In this document: positions 32,131 through 43,120 of the stretch, one piece after another
Position numbering within the stretch: position 1 is the stretch's first letter
How the letters are laid out: each line of letters starts with the position of its first letter
Assembly (NCBI GenBank): GCA_014529385.2
Contig: CM043969.1
Coordinates: forward strand, 74,754,676-74,818,675
Source of the DNA: Adiantum capillus-veneris
Lineage: Eukaryota > Streptophyta > Polypodiopsida > Polypodiales > Pteridaceae
DNA: 64,000 nucleotides
Reading direction: 5' to 3'
Made by a program: the position numbers and the translations under genes
Notes under the pieces: generated by a model
The model's database searches: none
Told to the model about the DNA's origin: nothing
The model's input: only the letters and a program-made list of their open reading frames with translations

Positions 32131-34010
32131 TTTTGTTATCTCTGACAAGACCTTTATTCATGAGGCAATGACATGGTCTTCTTCTTTTTTGACATGTGTT
32201 AGTTGAATGCCAGTGTCATCTGCTTCCATTGGTTTTCTTCCTTTTTGATGAAAGAGGCATGAATATGGCATGTCACAGTCACGAATCATGTAAGCAACCA
32301 ATATGACATGCAAGTCCTTGCAGATTGGCATGAAGATTAAGCTGTCCATCACAAAGTAGCTTGTGTAGAAGGCTTCTTCAAATGTTTGAAAGTTATGGTC
32401 TTTAAGTTCCTACTGAGGTGCCGCTCTTTAAGTCCCCACTGAGGTGCCTCTCCACATCAAAGCTACCTAAACCCTCAACCTCTAACTTCCCACCTGCAAT
32501 TTGGGAATGTATTACTTTTGTAATCCATGGAGCCCTATCAAAAATCCATGAAAGTACTCCATTGGTCTCTTTGGACACCTCAATAGCATTTAAAGACGGG
32601 GTGGGAGATGACTCAATTGAATTTCTTTACGTTGTTTACAAAAAAGCTTCATTCATTAGAGTGACACTTAACCTCTATAACCTTTGACCTTTCACTATTT
32701 GACACTCATCAAGTTTTAGCACAAAAGCGACCTCTGTGCCGAGCACTACAAAACAACTAGAGACAAAATCTTATACTTCACAATCTATGATATGAAGAAT
32801 ACAGCTAAAAGTAAGAAGTATATTGTGTCACCTTCTTGAGGTAAACCGTAGAATCTAACCATAGCTTGTTGAAGCCTTTTGAGGTCCAAAAGTATATTGT
32901 TCCACATTGTGTAAGGAAATCCCTTCTGCAAAGATCTTATGGAGTTTTGCCTAGCTTCTCCTCTTATCTTTGGAAGACATTGTGTCCTCAATATGTAGGT
33001 ATGCCCCAATGCAGGAGAACACATCTTTGTTTGTCGCCTTACCTTGTGCAAAACAAGAAACAGGTTCTCCCCAAGATGCCACACTCTCGTAGGGCCTCCT
33101 TTATGAGTTGAAAAATAGCCATGTGGGCTTTAGTATTGATCCTAGCCTCACCACAAGCTTGTTGAATGTCATCTTCACTAACCACATTTGCCAATTTATA
33201 CATAATCTCCTTGGTGATTGCATCACTAATGTGCTCCCCTCCAAGTGAATGTAAGATATAAATCACATCTACGTATTGAGACAACTAGAGAGAAGGTTGA
33301 CTCGATCATCTTCGCTTGTTCCACTGCATGTCTCCTAAATAAAGTTTCTACCAATTAACAAGATAAATGTTAGCATGTAGTGTGGAGTAGAAATGTCTCT
33401 TGCAAGTGAACAAAAAATCACCTTGTGGTTGTCATTTGTTGTTTGCATGCTCCACCCGCATGTGCAAGCTTCTCAATGGATGAAAGTGTGCGCTTGTGTT
33501 CTCTTGCCCCAAGGGATGTTTCTTTCAAATGTGTGATGGTGTTGCCAAGCTTCATAATGTGGGCATAATTTTCCTACATTTGTTGTTGGAGAGTTGTAAC
33601 CTCCCTCTCCAAAGAGGCAATTCTTTCTTGTAATGTCAATGTCTTGAGCTAAAGAGCTTTGCATTGTGCATCCACAAATGCAAAGAAGCATGTGCACCCA
33701 TAGACAACCGCTTGTAGTAGCCTAATAAGCTTGTTTCTCCCCTCCCAAGATATTGATAAAACATCAATATCTTGGGATGAAAGCATCTTATAGGATTGTA
33801 CGGGAACAAATTTCCATCCACCCAAATGTCAACATTAGTTCCACCAACGTTGCGATGTTCTTGTGACAATCTTTGCTCACCCACATGGGTGGCCTTCCGT
33901 GCAAATTCCAAGGGCAAGTGAGTATGTATGCTTGTGGTGTGCGGAGTACATGGTGGTGGAGGAACACGATTTGTGATGTCCATGAGCACCATGGCAACTC
34001 ATGCATGAAG
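32131..34010 (-). pseudogene. ORF3 of family A, copy 2 (decayed)
   Basis: Minus-strand remnants in the env position. From 33992 a frame reads HVGEQRLSQEHRNVGGTN and VDIWVDGNLFPYNP. A shift gives SWEGRNKLIRLLQAVVYG followed by CTCFFAFVDAQCKAL, a hydrophobic stretch that could be a membrane segment. After it comes a coiled coil (LQERIASLEREVTTLQQQM, HIMKLGNTITHLKETSLGA). Downstream, 33284-33039 reads ISDAITKEIMYKLANVVSE. Near 32380 FEEAFYTSYF matches FEEAFYTGFF of copy 1. The last stretch, 32352-32158, ends near the polypurine tract. Many stops. Shared layout and motif make this the same ORF as at 11.3-14.7 kb, a different copy. Confidence 0.55.
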
Positions 34011-34118
34011 AAGCAAAAGATGAAAAGAGGGGGGGCAGGGAAAGAGGAGGGAGAGAGGAGGAAGGATGAGGAGAGAACAAAGGTTTTTTTTTGTTTAGGA
34101 GCGGGGGGGGGGGGGGGA
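34006..34118. repeat. Purine-rich tract ending in poly-G
   Basis: A run of mostly G and A (34006-34080) and about 15 G (34104-34118). Simple sequence only; it forces spurious ORFs on both strands. Confidence 0.8.
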
Positions 34119-34429
34119 TATTTTTGAAAAGAAAGAAGAAACTTTTAGTGCTTGTAGTTGAAAAAAGAAGAAGGTCAAAAATGGTTTTCAGTGCGTGTAT
34201 GTTTTGGGGAGGGGGGATGGGGTTCAACTTAAAGTAAAGTGAAAACAAGCAGTGCAAATCCAACAGGTAAGAGTAGATAATTAGGTGTGAAAGGATCTAT
34301 TGATGTAAAATGATGTTTATTGTATATTCAAAGTAGAGATTTTTGAAATATTTTTAGTAAAGTTATTTTAGTAGTGAAACTGTGAGATTGTATATATACA
34401 ATTTAGCACAAACTTTTGATGTTTGACCT

Positions 34430-34453
34430 TCGTTTTTTGCAATTTAGAATAGT

Positions 34454-34544
<91 letters not shown>

Positions 34545-34617
34545 AATCACATGTAGCTTGATATAGGATATTGAGAATTTCAACGCATTAAGTTTTTAGC
34601 ATTACTGGAGTGTAATC

Positions 34618-34684
<67 letters not shown>

Positions 34685-34787
34685 GTGTGTGCGTGTGTGT
34701 GTGTGTGTGTGTTTATCTCGGAGAATCACATGTAGCTTGATATAGGATATTGAGAATTTCAATGCATTAAGTTTTTAACATTACTGG
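34430..34787. repeat. Tandem array with compound (CT)n(GT)n, left part
   Basis: Two monomers of about 170-180 bp: GGAGTGTAATCTC, then (CT)n, (GT)n, then GAGAATCACATGTAGCTTGA, GGATATTGAGAATTTCAA and GCATTAAGTTTTTAGCATTA. The array continues at 40468 after the family B insertion. Confidence 0.9.
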
Positions 34788-35958
34788 TGTAACATTTAAT
34801 GACCTAAAAACTTGTGTGTAGCGAAAATTAGCATGAACATAGTGGGCATTTCATTAGAATAGATTCCTAATGAGAATTACAAGAGTGCTTGGGTGGAGAG
34901 AGCAACAAAAAGCATAACACCTAGTTAGATAGCATCAACAATACTTTCAAAAGAGAGAGAAATTACGCTATTGACAACAGTTGAGGACTGGATTTACATG
35001 GAGCCGGTCCCCCCTCCAAAAGGCTTTGTATTATGGTTTCTTCCATCAAGAGAGACATTGTATGAGTGAGTGTGTGAGTGTGTGTGTGATAATGCCTTGC
35101 AAAAATCAGCCCCCTCTCTCTCTTTGGCGAGCCCTCTTGCTATTTGCTCTTGCAGGCTCCCCATTGGACCTCCCGAAGTTAAGCCAATGGCTATTAAGCA
35201 GCATAAGTGATAGCCTTCTGACATGTGTCCCCGTTTCTCCTTTTGTGAGAGCTTAATCAATTAAACTTAATTGATTTAAATGAATTAACTCCCCATTCTG
35301 ACCAATAGGAATTAAGTAGCCCATTGGGCTGCTCAATTCCTATTGGACCCCTTTACGGGCTGTCCAATAATCATCTAGGAGACTTAATTTTCATTGGTTC
35401 TTTTTATTAAGTGTTTTTTAATTAATTAAACTAGATTTACTCTAGCCTAATTCTCATTGGTCCACCTCCAAGGCCATACAATAGGAATTGGGCACCCCTT
35501 GTGGCCATCTGGGCTAGGAAGCTGACATGTGTCCCTAATTCCCTTTGTGTAAAGGGAGCCTATGTGTACAGTGTGTGTGACTTTGTCTCTCATCCCCTAG
35601 AAGAAGGGCTCACCCCCTCCCATGTAGGGATATGCAAAGACTTTTTAGTTACACACAAAGCATCCAATTTCCCCTAGGGTTGACCTTTGGACACAACCTT
35701 TGAATTTTGGAACCTTAGCATTTTGGAAGTCTTAATGAGCTGAACCTTAGGGTCTTTTTAGCCCATTGTCGCACATGCCTCTTTTGCAGATGGCCCCCCC
35801 TTTGGATCTCTATTTTTCCTCCTTTGGATCCCTACTGTGGCTGGTCTGCTAGCTTAACCAATATTCTAGCTTTTTCTCCCCTGGCACTTCCCCACATTAA
35901 ATGATCAGTTTAATATGAAAAAATCATTTAGGAGAATTAGATATTGATTATTATGACA
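34788..35958 (-). mobile_element. 3' LTR of the family B element
   Basis: 1171 bp. Compared with the other LTR it lacks about 400 bp after ACATTGTA (35060) but has about 330 bp more (35405-35750). Confidence 0.9.
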
Positions 35959-35975
35959 TTACCTCTCTCTTGAAA
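35959..35975 (-). promoter_or_regulatory. Polypurine tract, family B
   Basis: The minus strand reads TTCAAGAGAGAGGTAA just before TGTCATAATAATC, the LTR start. Confidence 0.8.
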
Positions 35976-36399
35976 TCATAGTCGTCCTCGACTATGGTGC
36001 AGAGAAGATAAAGCATATTCATGAGTCCTTTTCTTAGCGGGTAGAGGATCCCTATGTTACCCTACGACATCATTCCACAATGGATGACTAGTCCATTTGG
36101 TGCTTGAGAGCCTGAGGCTTCCGCAAGCATGTCTGCACATTAGTCCTATCAGTCTTCCATAGTAGAGTGACAAGCTCTATTTGGTGTTTGGGAGACATCG
36201 TCTCCACAAACTTGATCTAAGCATGCAGACTACTTCATTTTTGTGCACAATAAAGAAAAAGAGAGTCTTATAAGACAAGAAAAAAAAACTTTGTTCGTTT
36301 TTAACATTTTGTACATTTGCTTACTCTTGGGAAGCATTGTAAGCATTGACAAGGTTTAGGTTATCCTCTAATTGTATGCCTTGTGTCCATCTAGCATCT

Positions 36400-36800
36400 T
36401 CAAAAGGATAATTCTTAAACTCAATAAGATATCTTCGGATAGTCTTACCGTCTCTTAATACCTTGTTAGTGATAGTGAAACCTATTCTTGATAGTGATCC
36501 TATTTAGTGGTCTATAGTCGACACACATACGATATGTGTCGTCTTTTCTTTTGCACTAATAGCACAGGTGAGCAAAATGGAGATGAGCTAGGCCTAACCA
36601 TGCCCTTATCAACCAACTCGTGCACTTGCCGCATAATCTCCTCTTGTTGAGGTTGAGAAACTCTATAAGGAGGTTTGTTAGGTAGTGAACTTTCTGGAAG
36701 AAGTTCAATTGCATGGTCATCATTACCTCGTTTAGAGGTAGCTCACAAGGGATGTCGTCAATAAAAACATCTTGAAACCTCTTCCGAAAATTGGATAACT
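36400..36800 (-). pseudogene. RT N-terminus fused to chromodomain end (family B)
   Basis: Minus frames near 36720-36500 read HAIELLPESSLPNKPPYR, QVHELVDKGMVRPSSSPF and SPVLLVQKK, the start of a Gypsy reverse transcriptase. A little further the sequence becomes RRYLIEFKNYPFEDARW, a chromodomain-type ending, followed by QLEDNLNLVNAYNAS. The rest of RT, RNase H and integrase is absent, so a deletion of several kilobases joined the two. The same chromodomain DNA recurs at 24225-24325. The protease frame upstream is separated from this part by a stop at 36801. Confidence 0.8.
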
Positions 36801-37595
36801 CTAATTCCTTTTGGTTGCTTTTATTTTCTTTATTGACTTGTTGAAAGCCGGTGTATGTACAATGGGGATAGTGTTGTCCATTTCCTTAGCATCTATATAC
36901 ATGTCTTTTTCCCTGAACTTAAAGGAGATTCTCCTTTCAGGAAATTTAACATCGGCAGCCAGGAGATCAAACCATTGTGCCCCTAGGATTACATCCTCCT
37001 GCTTGAGAGGACAGATAAAGAAATCCTCTTTGTCCACATAGCCTTGGACATGAAGCCTCAATTTTCCGATTAAGGGAGTGACTGAAGCTTCTTGCCCCTT
37101 GAAGGCACTGTCTGCGGGTAGGACATGTCCCATCTCGTAGGATTGTATGCCTAGCTTGATGGCCGACTCTATAGATATAAAATTGTGAGTAGAACCAGGG
37201 TCAAAGAGAATAAAAGCATCATGTTCTCTTACCTTTCCCCAAGCATGGCATAGAGGAGATCCTTTGTGATGAGTTTGGTGAGTCTCTTCCTCTTGGATTT
37301 CAACCAAGGAAGCTCTAGGAGGATCTTGGCGGTTGTTCTTTTGGGGACAAGCACTGTACGCATGCCCTTGTTCGTCGCACTTGAAACACCGGTTATCCTT
37401 GTGATAACGCTCAAGCTCTTTAGGAGAGAGTTTGTTCTTACCTTTGTAAACTCCCTTCTCTTTAGCTTTGTTGGAGTTGCCCTTAGGAGACTTTTGGACA
37501 TTGTCCTTCCCCTTAGGCTCATTGGAACCCTTGTTTTCCAGTGGCTTATTATTTCTTTTAGCCCCCGTTTGGAAATTGATTCGTGAGGCCACCAT
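36801..37595 (-). CDS. Zinc knuckle and aspartic protease of the family B element
   Basis: A 264-codon open frame. Residues about 1-75 are basic, rich in Lys and Asn. A CCHC zinc knuckle follows (CFKCDEQGHAYSACP, C-x2-C-x4-H-x4-C), which binds RNA in the nucleocapsid. Then comes a retropepsin with FILFDPGSTHNFIS, where D-P-G-S replaces the usual D-S/T-G; Pro at this place is common in Gypsy proteases. The closing motif is DVILGAQWFDLLAADVKF. The protease would cut the gag-pol polyprotein. The first Met is arbitrary: the frame continues the gag ORF upstream, which overlaps by about 40 bases in another frame, so a frameshift or programmed shift separates them. Sequence is well preserved. Confidence 0.88.
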   Translation of the reverse strand: MVASRINFQTGAKRNNKPLENKGSNEPKGKDNVQKSPKGNSNKAKEKGVYKGKNKLSPKELERYHKDNRCFKCDEQGHAYSACPQKNNRQDPPRASLVEIQEEETHQTHHKGSPLCHAWGKVREHDAFILFDPGSTHNFISIESAIKLGIQSYEMGHVLPADSAFKGQEASVTPLIGKLRLHVQGYVDKEDFFICPLKQEDVILGAQWFDLLAADVKFPERRISFKFREKDMYIDAKEMDNTIPIVHTPAFNKSIKKIKATKRN

Positions 37596-38813
37596 AGTAT
37601 GGTGTATTACCGTCGATATGGTACGTGGCCGCCATTTCTTCGGTTAAGCCCGCACAAAATTGTTGCTTTTGCTCTCCAAAATCCAACTTTTTAAAGATAG
37701 TGGCTTTGAGTTGTAGGTCCCAAAACTTGTCTACATATTTGTGGATGGATTCATTAGGAGAGAGCTTTAAGCTTCGCCATTCAGTGAGTAATTTGTCTTT
37801 GGCATCCGTGGCCAAAAAGTGCTTCATAATGAAAGCTCTTAAAGCTTTCCATGTTCGTGGAGCTTCATCGTTGGCTCGTAGGCTATACCACCATTGCCTG
37901 GCGGACTTTTGAAATTGCATAGCTACATGGCGTAGCTTAGAGGACTCCGTGAAGCCCTCATCTCCAAACGCCGCATCAAATTGCTGGATAAAGACCAAGA
38001 CTTTGTTCGTAGCACCAAAGGTGCCATCATAGGTAAGGAAAGAGATGCTCTTCCCTCCCTCTTTGAATTTCTTCAACTTGGACGACCTCTTCCATGCAGC
38101 ATAGGATTTTCTATGGCCTCTTCTTTTTTATGGTTCAAAGGTTGCACCATCACTTTCTTCAGAAAGTGAAGAATTTGAAGAAGGTGGAGAAGAGGGTAAC
38201 CTCTTTCTCGCCATTTTCTTGTCTTGATCTTCGTTGTCTTCACCATCACTTTCATAAGAGGAAGAGGATGGAGAAGAGGGTGTCCTCTTTCTTGCCTTTT
38301 TCTTCTCTTGCTTTTTATCATCCCTCTTTGAATTATGATGTGGAGAAGAGTGCGATGGTCTTCTCCGCTTTGGTGGTGATGGAGAGCGTTTAGCCCGCCG
38401 TCTTCATGGAGCCATCTCCGCCGAGGTGGCGGAAGACTCACTTCTTTCTCGTTCCTTTGATGGAGGCTCTTGAGTTCTCCTTTGGGAAGGAGATGCATCA
38501 TCAAGAAGTAAATTCTTGAGCCCTTCGTATGGATTCTCTTCTTCTTCCCGAATCGGAGAGAGACCTCTTTTGGGAGTCTCACAAGGAGGCTTCCTAAGTG
38601 TTCTCTCGTCATGGTGATGAGCTTGGAGAATCTCGTGAGCACGAAACTGCCGTTGCACTTCACTTTGGAGAGATGGATTGCCCATGGCTTGCTGAAGCCT
38701 AGAAACAAGATAGTTAACAAGCATTGAAGCATCATTAGTAGCTTGCTCATGAGCAAAATCAAAGTTATCAACATTAATTTCACTCTCTTTACTATTGTCA
38801 GCCATTCTAACAA
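37558..38813 (-). pseudogene. Gag of the family B element
   Basis: Gag begins at ATG 38805 (MADNSKESEINVDNF), about 400 bp after the PBS. The first open stretch (38805-38404) is acidic and ends at a stop. A Ser/Arg/Lys-rich low-complexity region follows (38400-38100, with repeated PSSP and SDGE runs). The capsid-like core is open from 38076 to 37558: FLTYDGTFGATNKVLVFIQ, ARQWWYSLRANDEAPRTWK, LKLSPNESIHKYVDKFW, EQKQQFCAGL. That is the standard retrotransposon gag pattern with W-W and F-x-x-G-L. Gag forms the particle around element RNA. One or two stops and a frameshift near 38090 break it. It overlaps the zinc-knuckle frame at its end. Confidence 0.85.
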
Positions 38814-39209
38814 CTTTTAGGTGTAAACTTTTTAGGTGTACTTTGGCACTTCAAGCCCTAGTTGCTACTCCTCTTTACCCCTTTAGAAAAAGCACTCAAG
38901 CTACTGTACTCGCGGCTCGAATATCATTAATTGCAAGGAATAGAAGAGAGGGTCTTTCGACACCAAAAGAGCACCGGCTCCTGTCAAGCTTCTAATAGCT
39001 CAATAGTGGTTAAGCTGTAGGCAAGCTCCGTAGGACTCCACTATTAAGACCATAGCTCTCGACGGTGATGCCCCGTTAACTGCACAAAGGCAGGCGCACT
39101 GCAAGGCTGAAAAATCCCTAGTCTACTTACTCACAGGCAATTAATAATACCAACCATTTATAGCTAGCTTGAGGACCTCCCTTCTTGAGCAAGAAAAGAG
39201 AAACCTTGT

Positions 39210-39222
39210 GCTCTGATACCAA
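39210..39222 (-). promoter_or_regulatory. Primer binding site, tRNA-iMet (family B)
   Basis: The minus strand reads TTGGTATCAGAGC directly after the 5' LTR end. It is an exact match to the initiator-Met primer site. Confidence 0.93.
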
Positions 39223-40467
39223 TGTAGCATTTAATGACCTAAAAACTTGTGTGTAGCGGAAATTAGCATGAACATAGTGGGCATTTCATTAGAATAGATT
39301 CCTAATGAGAATTACAAGAGTGCTTGGGTGGAGAGAGCAACAAAAAGCATAACACTTAGTTAGATAGCATCAAAAATACTTTCAAAAGAGAGAGAAATTA
39401 AGCTATTGACAACAGTTGAGGACCGGATTTACATGGAGCCGGTCCCCCCTCCAAAAGGCTTTGTATTATGGTTTCTCCCATCAAGAGAGACATTGTACAA
39501 TACAATTATTTGTGTTCCTTCAAGACTAGCTAGTGCAATGAAGATGAAAGCTTCATGCACTAAGGAAAACACCTAGTAAACACAACTTTAATTATCCCCG
39601 TTCTCAGACCCAAGACCTCGAGGACACACCTTCGAAGATGGTGAGAGCTAGCAGGGTATGAGAGTAGATTGAGTGGAAGAAGGAGTATCTTACGAGAAAG
39701 ATGTATATCTCCTCACATAATCACTCGTATTAGCATAGCTTGAGCTCACTAATTATCTTGGTAGAGGAGATGAGCATGCATTGAAGCTTGGCTCTTGGTT
39801 GGATTTGCATCCACAAGCCAAGAGTGTGTCGATGTAAACTTCTATCTCACAAGCTTGGAGTAGGTGATGAGCTCTCCATTAAAGCTTGGGAAGAGATAGT
39901 CTTGTCTTTTTTCACACATGAGATTGTGTGAGTGTGTGTGTGATAATGCCTTGCAAAAATCAGCCCCCTCTCTCTCTTGGGCGAGCCCTCTTGCTATTTG
40001 CTCTTGCAGGCTCCCCATTGGACCTCCCCAAGTTAAGCCAATGGCTATTAAGCAGCATAAGTGATAGCCTTCTGACATGTGTCCCCGTTTCTCCTTTTGT
40101 GAGAGCTTAATCAATTAAACTTAATTGATTTAAATGAATTAAATCCCCATTCTGACCAATAGGAATTAAGTAGCCCATTGGGCTGCTCAATTCCTATTGG
40201 ACCCCTTCACGGGCTGTCCAATAATCATCCAGGAGACTTAATTTTCATTGGTTCTTTAGGGTCTTTTTAGCCCATTGTTGCACGTGGCTCTTTTGCAGAT
40301 GGCCCCCCTTTTGGATCCCTATTTTCCCTCCTTTGGATCCCTACTGTGGACATTTTGCTAGCTTAACCAATATTCTAGCTTTTTCTCGCCTGGCACTTCC
40401 TTACATTAAATGATCAGTTTAATATGAGAAAATCATTTAGGAGAATTAGATATTCATTATTATGACA
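39223..40467 (-). mobile_element. 5' LTR of the family B element
   Basis: 1245 bp, TGTAGCATTTAATGACC at the inner end and ATTATTATGACA at the outer end on the plus strand. It retains the part that the 3' LTR lost but lacks about 330 bp found there. Confidence 0.9.
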
Positions 40468-41285
<818 letters not shown>

Positions 41286-41420
41286 TTTATATATACTAAG
41301 CCATTATAATGGATTACTGTTAGTATTATGAAAAAGTCAAATAATTTAGCATAGTTAAAAAAACACATTATTTAATATACAATTGCTTCAATGATAATTG
41401 TTTTGTCTTTAAGTGGTAAT

Positions 41421-41526
41421 TTTTTTTGGTTGTGTTAGGGCTTCCTTTAAGTATATTGTGTCCCATAATGGATTTTTTTTGGTTGTGTTAGGGCTTCCTT
41501 TAAGTATATTGTGTCCCATAATGGAT
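41421..41526. repeat. Tandem duplication, period 53 bp
   Basis: TTTTTTTGGTTGTGTTAGGG through GTGTCCCATAATGGA is present twice, virtually identical, so the duplication is recent. Confidence 0.95.
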
Positions 41527-41529
41527 TGA

Positions 41530-43110
41530 TTCATACAAATCAATACAATTTTTTTTCACTCTATTTGTTTTACATTTATGTTGGGCTATTTGTAGGATTT
41601 TGACTTCAAAGTTTTTTGTCAAAAGGCTTGTACATGTAGATATCACAACCCAACTTTTTTGAAGGGTTAGATTTGTGATAAAGATTATGTTGTTAGAAAT
41701 TCTTTGTTTGTTCTTTATAATTTTTTTCATTTCTTGTACATTCAAGCATGTAAATAAGTATTTAATCTTCTTTTGTTGTGGTGATGAAATCTGTTACACT
41801 AAAAATAGAATCTAAAAATTGAAAAAATTATGTAGCATTGTATTTTATATGTGATATAATGTACTAAACTTCATGCCTGCTTCAATTGAAGAGTTTTAAT
41901 TTTGGTACTTGCTTTGTCCATTATATTGCTCAATTTTCTTGACCTTTTATATAGCTATGATATACTCATTTGCTTTTGGTGTTTTGTAGTGTTACTCAAA
42001 ATTTGTTTTGATAATGTGTCCTTTATGCAATTTTTTATAAACTTACATCATATCCAAAGTGCAATAAGATTGAACGATAGGATGAAATTCCTTTGTATGT
42101 GATTATCAAGGATAGTTTGTGATTTTGTATGAGTCCTTTCTTTCTTGAAAACACATGCATTGTTGCTTAATATTTTAATTATGTATATTTTGAAGCCTAC
42201 AAAGCAATAGAGAAAAAATTGGATGAAGTTGATAGTTGTATATTTTAAAATGTGCATATAGAGCTTTAGAATTGTAATGTTGTGTTTGCGGTGATACAAA
42301 AATGATTATAGTTATGTAATTGTGAAAATTTTAAAAGAAGTTTAAATTTTATTATTGTCAGCAAGGATATTACCGTTTGTAGACTTTGTTGACCATTGAT
42401 TTAAATATTTCTTACATCCGTATATCACTATTTGTATATTTTGTTGACCATTGATTTAAATATTTCTTACCTTACATCCATGCATAAACTCTCGTAGTTT
42501 TTCGTTATTCTCAAAACCCTCTAATATTCCATGGGTTCATACCTTCCTATAGTTCTACAAGTTTTTCTAGAAGTAGTTTGGCTTCTTTTTCTTGTTCAAC
42601 TATAAATACAATATTGTTATTTTCTTGTTTGATATAGCATTCATAGAGTATGAGAGAAATTATGAAATTATTACCTCATCAAATGATCCCATCATACTAT
42701 CTTCTTGTTTATAGATACATAAACAACACATATTTTTTTGCAAAATATAGCAAATATATATACATGCTATTTGATATGTAGTATGTTATTGAAATTCAGA
42801 TATTGGTTCAAAATCATCTTGTTTAAATGTTTTTAATATTCTCCTGCTATTTCTTATTGTGTTTAACATGATAAAATTACATAAATAAGTTCAGGGCTAA
42901 ATGACTTTTCATTGACTACCAATGTCTTATTAACTATTTCCATTCCTTGAATTTGTGCTGTTATTAAAGGGAAGCTAGTTTTATAATAACATTTATTTTC
43001 AAATATTTATTTTTGTTGTTTTGATTGTTTGATAGAAATAAGCTCATTGGTTGAAATCAAGAGAATATATATAGTAATAACTATTAGTTTAGATGTATGA
43101 GATTTTATAG
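41530..43110. other. AT-rich, no gene recognised
   Basis: Strongly AT-rich. Short open stretches on both strands have no family content. Contains a 55-bp duplication at 42376-42470 (TTGACCATTGATTTAAATAT twice). Confidence 0.55.
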
Positions 43111-43120
43111 ATTTTATAGA

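Larger units (their letters stand above)
34788..40467 (-). mobile_element. Family B Gypsy (chromovirus-like) element, internally deleted, with target duplication
   Basis: Bounded by two LTRs with TGTA..GACA ends and a perfect 5-bp target duplication ACTGG (34783-34787 and 40468-40472). On the minus strand the order is 5' LTR, PBS, gag, zinc knuckle, protease, start of RT, chromodomain end, PPT, 3' LTR. Most of RT, RNase H and integrase is deleted at about 36470. It landed inside a microsatellite array. Gag and protease frames are long and little damaged, so it is younger than the other Gypsy relics here, though the two LTRs differ by large indels. Confidence 0.92.

Noticed and set aside
33877-34263. 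128-codon minus ORF with Pro runs
   Set aside because: Driven by the poly-G and purine tract.
34368-34762. ORFs with His-Thr and Glu-Arg runs
   Set aside because: Antisense translation of the same microsatellites.
37266-37586. 106-codon plus ORF, and other plus ORFs at 37625-38393
   Set aside because: Shadows of the well-supported minus-strand gag and protease.
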